A stretch of DNA of 6,088 nucleotides from RGIG8597 sp050872545 (GTDB lineage Bacteria; Spirochaetota; GWE2-31-10): positions 1-6,088 of the forward strand of contig JBNMHA010000134.1 of the NCBI GenBank assembly GCA_050872545.1, written 5' to 3'. This document shows, one piece after another, positions 1 through 6,009 of the stretch. Within the stretch, counting starts at the first letter, position 1. Each line of letters starts with the position of its first letter. The notes below the pieces were generated by a model. That model was given only the letters and a program-made list of their open reading frames with translations. It made no database searches and was not told the DNA's origin. The position numbers and the translations under genes are program-made.

Positions 1-308
1 TCCAGCAGTTCGGCGTCAATCATGCACTGATAGTAGCGCATTCGGCAGCCTAAGTTCTTCTGATCCGTAGTCTGCATTTCTAGGTCAAAGACACGGTCGC
101 TGTCGGCTACATACACATCAAGCCGAATGCCGCGTTTGTCCGGTTCTAATTTCAGCTCTTTCTCAAACGACTTATAAACTAGTTTGCCGACTTTGATATG
201 CAAAAGTGTTTCGATAACCTCGCGACATATCTCTTCATTTTGCATAACTTTGCAAAAAGCGAAATTGTTTGTGAACTTAATATCTTCGTATTTTTCCAAG
301 TAGTCCAT
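1..308 (-). CDS. Rpn-family PD-(D/E)XK nuclease / putative transposase, N-terminal part, runs off the window
   Basis: Reading the minus strand from the ATG at 308 gives 102 uninterrupted codons that continue past base 1, so only the N-terminal third is present. The translation begins MDYLEKYEDIKFTNNF and aligns without gaps to the complete paralogue at 5164-6009, with about 37 of 102 identical residues by eye. Shared landmarks are TxxFxF-C near residues 13-19, the KVGK motif at 39-42, Asp64 in DVY, Glu77-Met-Gln79 and RYYQ at 91-94. Asp64 plus E-x-Q form the expected metal-binding core of this family, with Gln in place of the classical Lys. Relatives such as E. coli RpnA are DNA endonucleases that stimulate recombination; many are labelled putative transposase or invertase. 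The start is supported by AAGGG (320-316) seven bases upstream, at the same spacing as in the paralogue. Whether the gene is intact beyond the window cannot be told. Confidence 0.88.
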   Translation of the reverse strand, partial: MDYLEKYEDIKFTNNFAFCKVMQNEEICREVIETLLHIKVGKLVYKSFEKELKLEPDKRGIRLDVYVADSDRVFDLEMQTTDQKNLGCRMRYYQCMIDAELL

Positions 309-387
309 TTACTTTCCCTTGTTTATAGATTAAGAAACAATTTTTTTTAATCACTTCTATAATGCTATAAACACAAAAAGTTTCAAA
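309..387 (-). promoter_or_regulatory. Promoter and 5' leader of the partial Rpn-like gene
   Basis: On the minus strand a -35-like TTGAAA (386-381) is followed by an AT-rich stretch with TATAGA (361-356) as the best -10 candidate, a slightly long 19-base spacing. Downstream is a leader with the AAGGG ribosome binding site at 320-316. The 49 bases before the ATG match the leader of the gene at 6009 at 39 positions without a gap, and the 30 bases before that match at 20. A weak hairpin, GAAGTGA (357-351) with TTGTTTC (340-334), has a 10-base A-rich loop and pairs completely only if three G-U wobbles are allowed. The promoter call rests on box similarity and on conservation between paralogues. 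Confidence 0.55.
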
Positions 388-437
388 ATATTGCATGTTT
401 TCAGAAAAAAAGTGAAGATTTTTACGAGTGGAAACTG

Positions 438-478
438 GGGACAGCCCCATATTCTGTTTTAGCATTGAGGTCTGTCCC
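438..478. repeat. 41-base hairpin element GGGACAG...CTGTCCC, copy A
   Basis: Arms GGGACAGCCCC (438-448) and AGGTCTGTCCC (468-478) enclose a 19-base loop containing ATTCTGTTTTAG. Nine of the eleven arm positions can pair. The element matches the one at 4920-4960 at about 36 of 41 bases, and the loops have identical length. Palindromes with GGGACAG ends are found dispersed in many bacterial genomes, sometimes near REP-associated tyrosine transposases; that link is recalled knowledge and nothing in this window confirms it. Confidence 0.65.
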
Positions 479-553
479 TTAGTCTTCTGTCATTGCCCGG
501 CTTGATTCCAACGTCATTCCTGTGCCACGACACAGGAATCTGTTGCTTTGTTT

Positions 554-585
554 GAAAAGGGATTGCCGTGTCGGGGCACGGCAAT
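554..585 (-). terminator. Possible intrinsic terminator of the lipoprotein gene
   Basis: In the transcribed direction the stem ATTGCCGTG (585-577) pairs perfectly with CACGGCAAT (570-562) across a 6-base loop and is followed by CCCTTTTC (561-554). The stem is GC-rich and lies about 40 bases after the stop at 627, which suits a terminator, but the T run is only four bases. The hairpin is also part of repeat copy A, so termination may be a secondary use of the repeat. Confidence 0.4.
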
Positions 586-626
586 GACAAAGAATTTCAA
601 GTCCGGAAATGACAAGGGGCACTCTT

Positions 627-3600
627 TTACTTGCCAGTGTAATTGTAGACCATGTTTGCACTGCTAAGCGGTGCGTTATCCGTGCCGATGTTGACCGCCG
701 CCCACTCTGCCTTTGTGCCGGCATAGTACACAGTGGAAAGGTTTGTGCAGCCGTCAAATGTGGAGTCGCCTATCGAAGTTACGGTTGCAGGAAGCGCAAT
801 ACTTTCAAGAGCTGTGCAGTTTCTGAGCGCAAGGTCAGGTATATCGGTAAGGCTTGCCAGTTCGGTAATGTCTATGTTAAGTTTTGCACCAGTCGTGTTT
901 TTTGTTAGTCCTACGCCTATGCATTTGACCGTAGTTCCGTCAGCCGTTCCCCTTAACTTGACCGTGCATCCGTCATTGCCAAGTACACTAATCAAGAGTG
1001 CTATTTTACTTGATACAATACCCTGTTCGGTGTCGCCAGCACAATCAAGGACAATACCATCCCTGCCGTAAGTTACGGTTTGCAATGATGTACAGCCGTC
1101 AAATGCAGAAGTCTTGAATAACTCAGGCTGGGACGGAATCGTGATTTCCTTTAAGCTTGTGCAGTTTGCAAATGCTTCATCCCATATATTTTTGATACCT
1201 TCAGGAATAGAAACGCTTTCGAGAGCCGTACAGCCCTTGAAAATCTGCGTTTGTATAGATGTAACTTTTTCAGGAATAGAGATAGATGTCAGTTTTGTAC
1301 AGTCCTCAAAGGCATTTTGCCCAATAGATGTTACAGATGAAGGAATAGATACAGAAGCCAGTTCTGTACAGCCTGCAAATGCACTGTCATTTATCTGTGT
1401 TACATTTTCAGAAATGGAGATAGAAGTCAATCCTGTGCAGCCTGCAAATTCAGATTTTCCTATACTGCTGTCTGACAGAACAATGCTGATAAGGTTCGTG
1501 CAGTCTTTAAATGTTTCATCGTTACTTGGGTAGCGATTACTCCAGTTCATGTCAAGTTTGATTTTTGCATTCGGATTGTTTCTGATTGCCTCTCCTGTAG
1601 CAGTATAATCAGAATCAACAATAGTATCGTCTGTAACCGTTACAGTGTGCGTGTCTTCAGTAAGCGCGCTGATTACGGCAGGCGCATTGTCTACGGTGCA
1701 GAAAATTCCATCGGTGCAGCGGACTATGGCATTGCTGAGCGTATAATTTGTCTTGCTATCGGAAGTAAATTCTTCTCTAAGTGTTTTCCACTGCGCTATT
1801 GTTCCCTTGTAGATTATTTCAAAACCTTCTATCTTGCCAGTGCCATTACTTGATACAGCATTGTCGCCTATACTTGTAACGCTTGCAGGAATTGTCATGG
1901 TCTTTAACGAGGAACAATTCCTAAACGCCTCTTTACCTATAGTCGCTACACCGTCAGGTATTATCACGCTTGTAAGACCTGTACACGCGTAAAAAGCACT
2001 ATCACCAATTTCGGCAAGGCTGTCCGGCATGACAATTTCAGAAAGTCCTGACTGCCTAAACGCACCTTCTTCAATTGAGGTGATGCCCTGCGGCAACATG
2101 ATTCCAATAAGGTTATCTGCACCTTTAGACATGGTATCCGGTATTCTTGCAAGCCCTGTTGCGTTTGTCATGTCAAGGATAACTTTTGCTTTTTCATTGT
2201 TAAGGATTACATTCACTATATTCTTTAAATCTTCCTCTGTTATTTCGTCGGTTACGGTAACCGTGTGCGTACCTTCCGGAAGGTTTTTGATTACATCAGG
2301 AATATTTGTAATAGTGCCGTCTGAACATTTTATTGAAACGTCTGTAAGACATTCATTGTTGCTGCCGAATTTTTCTGTATCCGCAACAAAAGCTTTCCAC
2401 TCTGCCTTTGTGCCACCGTAGGTTACGCTTGTAATTCCTGTACAGTTATAGAACGCAGTACTTTCAATCTTCTGCACGGTTTTTGGAATTGTAATAGTCT
2501 TGAGATTTGGGCAGTCTCTAAATGAACTGTCATTGATGTATTCAACACCTTCCCCAAGCACAATCTCTTCAAGATTGCCGCATAAATAAAAAGCCATATT
2601 TCCGATTGTCTTTACACTGCCCGGAACAGTCACTTTTGTAAGGGAGGCACAGTTAGAAAAAAGACTGTCGCCTATAGCTTCAATCCCCTTTCCAATAACA
2701 ACACTCTCAAGTCCTGATCCAGAAAAAGCGGAGCTGCCGATTTCAGTTACACTGTCAGGGATTACAATGCTTTTCAGGCTTGTGCAGGCGTAGAATGCGC
2801 CACCGCCGATAGTTGTAACCTTGTTACCGATTACAATACTTTCAAGTCCTGTACAGTTTTCAAAAGTGCTGCCTTCTATTTTTGTGCAATCCTCTGGCAG
2901 CACAAATCCCGCAAGGGAAGAACTACAGCTGGAAAATTGACCGTAATATATATTCATACCGGTTGTCAAAGTCATGTCAAGGCAGATTTTTGCGCTGGAG
3001 TTATATTCAAGAGCAGCTTTTATATTTTCAAACGTGACGCCAAGCGACGGAAATGGTCCTGCAAATTCCAATGTGTGCGTATTGCCGTCTGCAGGAACGC
3101 TCTTAATTGCGTCCGGAACAGCAGAGGCGGAGTATAAAACGCCGTCGGTGCAACAGACAGGCCCGTTGGTCAGTTTATTGTTCGAGGCACCGATTTTTTC
3201 TGATGAAAGCAAGGCTGCCCATTCTCTTTTTGTGCCATTGTAGTTTACGCATTTAATGCCCGGACAGTAGAACGCATTGCTTCCAATTGATGTAATGCTT
3301 TTTGGAATTGTTACTGTCGCAAGCTTTTTACAGCTATGAAACGCCATATTTCCTATAGTCTGCACGCCTTCCTCAAGCACAACCTCCTCAAGGTTCTTGC
3401 AACTGTAGAAAGCACAGTATCCGACTGTCTTTATACTGCCCGGAACAGTCACTTTTGTAAGGGAATCACAGCTAGAAAAAGCTCGTTCACCTATCTGCTC
3501 GACTCCGCTTCCGAACCTTACAGTTGCAAGACTGGTTGAACTGAATGCATCATTGCCTATTTCCCTTACAGTGTCAGGAATGGTGATTTCTTTAAGTTTT

Positions 3601-4739
3601 GTCCCAGAAAAAACACCGTTCTCAATCTTTGTGATGCTGCTTGGTATGGTAACTTCGGAAATATCAGTTTCGTCAAAAGCGTATTTTCCGATTTTAGTAA
3701 CGCTGTCCGGTATTGTGATTTTGGAAATGCTTGAGAACTCAAAAGCGAAATCCCCGATTTCCGTTACGTTATCTGGTATGGTGACTTGTGTAAGTTTTGT
3801 GCCGTAAAAAGCACCTTCTCCAATTTTAGTTACATTGTCGGGTATAATAATTTCTGAAATACCAGTTTTGCCAAATGCGTAATATCCGATTGAAGTGATA
3901 TTCTTTGGAAGCACAATTCCAACAAGGTTTGGACATATAATAGCAGTTTCAGAGCCATCATCCTCGTTATAGTTATAAAAATAGAATGCGTTGTCTGGAA
4001 TTTCTGTAAGCCCCGTTGTCGCGCTAAGGTCAAGGTTCACTTTTACGTTGGGATTTTCAGCAAGTGTATTGCGGATTTCTGTGATTACATCTTTGGTGAT
4101 TAGACCGGCAAGGGCGATTGTATGCACAGAACCGTCAGCAGAAAGATTTTTGATTGTGTCGGAAACGTAGGCCGCCGATATTGCCCATTTTGCGTAGAGC
4201 GTGATACTGGCAGTCGGTATGATTTCCGCCTTGTCTTCGTAATTTGTGCCGCTTCCGTCTGGTGCAGTGTTCCAGCCTGCAAATATGAAGCCTTCTTTTG
4301 TAAGTTCCACCGCAGGAAGAGTTGCTTTCTTGCCAGAACCTATAATGATGTCGTCAGGAACTTTTCCTTCTGCGCCGTTTGAATCAAACTTGATAGTGCA
4401 GAAAACAATTTTTTCCCACTGCGCGTAAAGCGTCAGGTTTTCTGTAAGCGTGATTTTTGCGCCGTCCGCATAACTCGTGCCAGTTCCGTCGGCAGCGGTG
4501 TTCCAGTTGGTAAAGTCGTAACCGTCTTTAGTGAACGCATTTTGTGCAATGGTGATTTCCGCGCCATCTTCTGCGGTCTGGGTTTTCATCTCGCCGCTTC
4601 CGCCGTTGGAATTGAAAGTGATTGTAAATGTTTTCTTTGCAGGTTCATTTTCGCTGCCCGATTCAGGTTGACAGCCGATAGACAGCAGCATAAGCATAAA
4701 AAATACGCTGAATGTCTTAAAATAATTTTTCCTTTTCAT
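627..4739 (-). CDS. Large BspA-like leucine-rich-repeat surface lipoprotein (1370 aa)
   Basis: The predicted product is an exported lipoprotein. Residues 1-22 form a signal peptide (basic MKRK, hydrophobic core, LLSIG) before Cys23, which would be lipidated. Residues 37-110 and 111-188 are two Listeria/Bacteroides-type B-repeats with GYxFTNWNT and GFIFAGWNT cores, each ending YAxW. Residues 189-1370 carry five super-modules, each a roughly 60-residue spacer (typically ending in a LDM or LDL strand) followed by BspA-type LRRs of the form IGxxAFxxCxxLxxVxIPxxVT. Modules 1, 2, 3 and 5 end in a GTKxEW-like cap. The family acts as surface adhesins or host-binding proteins; a specific ligand cannot be inferred. 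An in-frame ATG lies 12 bases upstream at 4751, but 4739 is preferred because GGAGGA (4749-4744) sits just before it and overlaps the upstream ATG. That start also gives a cleaner signal peptide. The gene is intact and has its own promoter. Confidence 0.92.
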   Translation of the reverse strand: MKRKNYFKTFSVFFMLMLLSIGCQPESGSENEPAKKTFTITFNSNGGSGEMKTQTAEDGAEITIAQNAFTKDGYDFTNWNTAADGTGTSYADGAKITLTENLTLYAQWEKIVFCTIKFDSNGAEGKVPDDIIIGSGKKATLPAVELTKEGFIFAGWNTAPDGSGTNYEDKAEIIPTASITLYAKWAISAAYVSDTIKNLSADGSVHTIALAGLITKDVITEIRNTLAENPNVKVNLDLSATTGLTEIPDNAFYFYNYNEDDGSETAIICPNLVGIVLPKNITSIGYYAFGKTGISEIIIPDNVTKIGEGAFYGTKLTQVTIPDNVTEIGDFAFEFSSISKITIPDSVTKIGKYAFDETDISEVTIPSSITKIENGVFSGTKLKEITIPDTVREIGNDAFSSTSLATVRFGSGVEQIGERAFSSCDSLTKVTVPGSIKTVGYCAFYSCKNLEEVVLEEGVQTIGNMAFHSCKKLATVTIPKSITSIGSNAFYCPGIKCVNYNGTKREWAALLSSEKIGASNNKLTNGPVCCTDGVLYSASAVPDAIKSVPADGNTHTLEFAGPFPSLGVTFENIKAALEYNSSAKICLDMTLTTGMNIYYGQFSSCSSSLAGFVLPEDCTKIEGSTFENCTGLESIVIGNKVTTIGGGAFYACTSLKSIVIPDSVTEIGSSAFSGSGLESVVIGKGIEAIGDSLFSNCASLTKVTVPGSVKTIGNMAFYLCGNLEEIVLGEGVEYINDSSFRDCPNLKTITIPKTVQKIESTAFYNCTGITSVTYGGTKAEWKAFVADTEKFGSNNECLTDVSIKCSDGTITNIPDVIKNLPEGTHTVTVTDEITEEDLKNIVNVILNNEKAKVILDMTNATGLARIPDTMSKGADNLIGIMLPQGITSIEEGAFRQSGLSEIVMPDSLAEIGDSAFYACTGLTSVIIPDGVATIGKEAFRNCSSLKTMTIPASVTSIGDNAVSSNGTGKIEGFEIIYKGTIAQWKTLREEFTSDSKTNYTLSNAIVRCTDGIFCTVDNAPAVISALTEDTHTVTVTDDTIVDSDYTATGEAIRNNPNAKIKLDMNWSNRYPSNDETFKDCTNLISIVLSDSSIGKSEFAGCTGLTSISISENVTQINDSAFAGCTELASVSIPSSVTSIGQNAFEDCTKLTSISIPEKVTSIQTQIFKGCTALESVSIPEGIKNIWDEAFANCTSLKEITIPSQPELFKTSAFDGCTSLQTVTYGRDGIVLDCAGDTEQGIVSSKIALLISVLGNDGCTVKLRGTADGTTVKCIGVGLTKNTTGAKLNIDITELASLTDIPDLALRNCTALESIALPATVTSIGDSTFDGCTNLSTVYYAGTKAEWAAVNIGTDNAPLSSANMVYNYTGK
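630..4175 (-). repeat. Five spacer-plus-LRR super-modules in the lipoprotein
   Basis: Approximate module limits in residues are 189-535, 536-810, 811-1013, 1014-1229 and 1230-1370. Each opens with a spacer of the pattern xxIxxLxxDxxTHTVxVT, then an amphipathic stretch (for example IRNTLAENPNVKVNLDL, or AIRNNPNAKIKLDM), then the first LRR strand. Modules 1, 2, 3 and 5 close with GTKREW (502-507), GTKAEW (776-781), GTIAQW (979-984) and GTKAEW (1341-1346). The first three caps lead into a V/I-x-C-x-DG motif about 20 residues later, just before the next spacer. Module 4 lacks the full cap and ends TYGRDGI. The array seems to have grown by duplication of whole modules, followed by changes in LRR number. 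Confidence 0.75.
4176..4631 (-). repeat. Two tandem Listeria/Bacteroides-type B-repeats (InlB B-repeat family)
   Basis: Residues 37-110 and 111-188 of the lipoprotein align with each other. Both start with a TI-x-F-(N/D)-SNG strand and contain a K(D/E)GxxFxxWNTAxDGxGTxYxD core. Both end in a TLYAxW strand. This small beta-grasp-like fold is common in secreted Gram-positive, Bacteroides and Treponema proteins, usually as a stalk or spacer between the membrane anchor and the binding region. Its place just after the lipid anchor fits that role. Confidence 0.85.
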
Positions 4740-4743
4740 ACAT

Positions 4744-4749
4744 TCCTCC
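4744..4749 (-). promoter_or_regulatory. Ribosome binding site that fixes the lipoprotein start
   Basis: The minus strand reads ATGGAGGAATGTATG from 4751 to 4737. The GGAGGA core overlaps the first ATG and lies four bases before the second. Only the second ATG (4739) can use it, which makes MKRKNYF the likely N-terminus and the MEEC extension unlikely. Confidence 0.8.
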
Positions 4750-4759
4750 ATAGATTGAA

Positions 4760-4797
4760 ATTATAAAAGGGATGTAAAAAAAAAAAAAAAATGTCAA
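4760..4797 (-). promoter_or_regulatory. Lipoprotein promoter with a 16-base homopolymer between -35 and -10
   Basis: On the minus strand a perfect TTGACA (4797-4792) is followed by sixteen T (4791-4776), ACATCCCTTT, and a perfect TATAAT (4765-4760). The -35 to -10 spacing as read is 26 bases, well above the usual 16-18. A start about seven bases after the -10 would give a leader of around 14 bases that still includes the ribosome binding site. No better -10 lies at normal distance from TTGACA; TACATC (4776-4771) is a weak alternative with a 15-base spacer. Two consensus boxes separated by a slippage-prone tract suggest variable spacing and expression. Confidence 0.6.
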
Positions 4798-4821
4798 GAG
4801 TTTTAGTTATATATTATTCGT

Positions 4822-4898
4822 GATTTCGCCGAAACAGCTATGCTGCTGCGTACAAACGCCTGCTTACCTCCTTACGGGCTTTTGCAAATGGCGAAATC
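4822..4898. repeat. 77-base inverted repeat upstream of the lipoprotein promoter
   Basis: GATTTCGCC (4822-4830) and GGCGAAATC (4890-4898) are a perfect 9-base inverted pair. The interior can form small hairpins, for example CAGC/GCTG and GCG/CGC. On the minus strand it contains TAAGGAGGT (4873-4865), followed ten bases later by TTG and only four more codons before a stop. It sits upstream of the -35 box. It may be another dispersed palindrome or a binding site for a regulator; nothing identifies which. Confidence 0.5.
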
Positions 4899-4919
4899 TT
4901 TTTTGGTGTGGGAAGTTAG

Positions 4920-4960
4920 GGGACAGACCTGTATTCTGTTTTAGTATTTAGGTCTGTCCC
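4920..4960. repeat. 41-base hairpin element GGGACAG...CTGTCCC, copy B
   Basis: GGGACAGACCT (4920-4930) and AGGTCTGTCCC (4950-4960) are perfect 11-base inverted arms around a 19-base loop containing ATTCTGTTTTAG. The copy at 438-478 has two arm mismatches, so this is probably closer to the ancestral sequence. Confidence 0.7.
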
Positions 4961-5100
4961 TTGTGTTTCTTGTTATTTTTGTCCTTGCTTGTTTCCAATG
5001 TCATTCTCGCACTTGATGCGGGAATCCTATTGAATATTTTACGAGAGATTATCAACCGAGTTTGCTTCGCAAACGTCGCAGGTCAAGCCGGATAATGACA
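4920..5100. repeat. Palindromic repeat module, copy B (between nuclease and lipoprotein genes)
   Basis: It has the same order of parts as copy A at 438-614: a 41-base hairpin element (4920-4960), a linker ending TTCCAAT, then an imperfect hairpin ATTCTCGC (5003-5010) with GCGGGAAT (5018-5025). After these come a different inner hairpin, GTTTGC (5060-5065) with GCAAAC (5069-5074), and an end CCGGATAATGACA (5088-5100). TGTCATT (4999-5005) and AATGACA (5094-5100) are perfect inverted partners. From the GAATC of the first hairpin to the end, the two copies have equal spacing although the middle has diverged. The module starts right after the T run of the upstream terminator. Confidence 0.6.
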
Positions 5101-5104
5101 GGTG

Positions 5105-5154
5105 AAATAAAAAACAAAAGGCTGAAAACTGCCGATAATGACACGGCAATCAGC
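5105..5154 (-). terminator. Intrinsic terminator of the complete Rpn-like gene
   Basis: Starting ten bases after the TAG stop, the transcript can form an 11-base-pair stem: GCTGA plus TTGCCG on the 5' side, CGGCAG plus TCAGC on the 3' side, with a 3-base T bulge and a 9-base loop. It is followed by CTTTTGTTTTTTATTT. The GC-rich core next to a long T-rich tail is what a rho-independent terminator requires. It suggests the lipoprotein gene is transcribed separately. Confidence 0.72.
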
Positions 5155-5163
5155 GCAAAGTTT

Positions 5164-6009
5164 CTAAAGCTTTTCTATTTCCTTAAGTGATAGTCCAGTA
5201 CTATCAACTATCAAATTGAGTGAAACATTTGCTGCCTTGAGAACCTTTGCAGTTTCAACAGCTTTCTTATGTTCACCTTGAGTAATGCCAAGCGAAATTC
5301 CTTCACTGCGACCACGTTCTTCGCCGATTGCGATTCCTTCGTTCAAGGCATCGGTCTTTGCTTCCATAATTCTTGTTGTGTATGTCATATATTTTCGCCT
5401 TGCCTCCCGATTCTTCTTTATTGCTGTGATTTCGCCGCTTATCCTCTCGGTAAGTTGTGATTCTGTCGTACCGCAGCGCACGTAATCATAAAACAACTTC
5501 AAATCAGGGTCAAGCAAAGTCAAATCATCTGCCGTTGTATTCAGAAATATTTTATGCGTTCCGTCATTAAGTGGAAGTGGTGGATTGCAGCTCATGCAGA
5601 TATTTTCAAACTCATAAATCGCATTGCCAAGCAGAAATGGGTCGAATGTGCAGATAAAAATCACGTAATTGTCTTTCATGTCTGTGTAAGACTTGCCCGG
5701 CGCAGTGTTGTCCACATCAGCCACTGCCTGATAATAGCGCGTCCGCTTTGGCAACTCAAGCCTGTGTCCATTTTGCATCTCTACGTTAATAATTTTGTCC
5801 TCGTCACGCAAATAAACGTCCATCGCTATTGCTTTGGATTGCGGATCAACTTCAATTTCGTATTGACTTGTGAGAAATTTAATCTTGCCAACTTTAACAC
5901 GCAGAATCAGCTCCAGCAGCTGCCGACAAATCTGTTCATTTCTCATCACATGACAAAATAAGAAATCGTCCGTAATCGTCAAATCATCCCAGTTTTTAAA
6001 TTCGTTCAT
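5164..6009 (-). CDS. Rpn-family PD-(D/E)XK nuclease / putative transposase (281 aa)
   Basis: The protein matches the Rpn/PDDEXK_2 type, long annotated as T_den_put_tspse, a conserved putative transposase or invertase. N-terminal landmarks are TITDDFLFCHVM (11-22), KVGK (39-42), Asp64 in DVY, Glu77-Met-Gln79 and RYYQ (91-94). Asp64 with E-x-Q is the probable metal site. A hydrophobic strand follows at 115-125 (YVIFICTFDPF), and a basic stretch at 199-207. The C-terminus has spaced glycines (224-246, a GxxxGxxxG-like run) and ends in a short helical region, TGLSLKEIEKL, typical of the family. Length is normal. Characterised relatives (E. coli RpnA) are DNA endonucleases that promote RecA-independent recombination; the role here is inferred. 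The start has AAGGA (6021-6017) seven bases upstream. The gene appears intact and monocistronic. Confidence 0.9.
   Translation of the reverse strand: MNEFKNWDDLTITDDFLFCHVMRNEQICRQLLELILRVKVGKIKFLTSQYEIEVDPQSKAIAMDVYLRDEDKIINVEMQNGHRLELPKRTRYYQAVADVDNTAPGKSYTDMKDNYVIFICTFDPFLLGNAIYEFENICMSCNPPLPLNDGTHKIFLNTTADDLTLLDPDLKLFYDYVRCGTTESQLTERISGEITAIKKNREARRKYMTYTTRIMEAKTDALNEGIAIGEERGRSEGISLGITQGEHKKAVETAKVLKAANVSLNLIVDSTGLSLKEIEKL

Larger units (their letters stand above)
438..614. repeat. Palindromic repeat module, copy A (downstream of the lipoprotein gene)
   Basis: This copy begins 12 bases after the lipoprotein stop codon in the direction of transcription. It consists of a 41-base element with inverted ends (438-478), a stretch ending TTCCAAC, a hairpin ATTCCTGTG (516-524) with CACAGGAAT (531-539), a second hairpin ATTGCCGTG (562-570) with CACGGCAAT (577-585), and an end of the form CCGGAAATGACA (603-614). 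TGTCATTGCC (488-497) and GGCAATGACA (580-589) are also perfect inverted partners. The layout and length match copy B at 4920-5100 (177 versus 181 bases) in the same orientation. It looks like a dispersed, non-coding intergenic repeat of REP/BIME or MITE type; no transposase is attached. Confidence 0.6.

Noticed and set aside
277..465. Minus-strand open frame of 62 codons over the leader of the partial nuclease gene
   Set aside because: It covers the promoter and hairpin leader that is conserved at the nucleotide level with the paralogue, and it overlaps the nuclease start in another frame.
479..757. Minus-strand open frame of 92 codons overlapping the end of the lipoprotein gene
   Set aside because: It overlaps the lipoprotein coding region in another frame, crosses the palindromic repeat module, and its translation shows no recognisable domain.
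1114..1533. Plus-strand open frame of 139 codons antisense to the LRR array
   Set aside because: Its periodic composition merely mirrors the LRR repeats on the minus strand.
630..3890. Regularly spaced repeats that might suggest a CRISPR array
   Set aside because: The 66-69 base periodicity is in frame and encodes LRR units; repeats are degenerate and there are no unique spacers between conserved repeats.
4739..4751. Upstream ATG at 4751 as the lipoprotein start
   Set aside because: The ribosome binding site overlaps this ATG and is correctly spaced only for the ATG at 4739; the extra MEEC would also precede the basic start of the signal peptide.
438..5100. A composite transposon carrying the lipoprotein gene between two repeat copies
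   Set aside because: The copies lack a transposase, are palindromic and short, and no target-site duplication could be seen. The Rpn-like genes lie outside the interval.
5554..5961. Plus-strand open frame of 135 codons antisense to the complete nuclease gene
   Set aside because: The opposite strand encodes a recognisable full-length family member; the antisense frame has no plausible domain or context.
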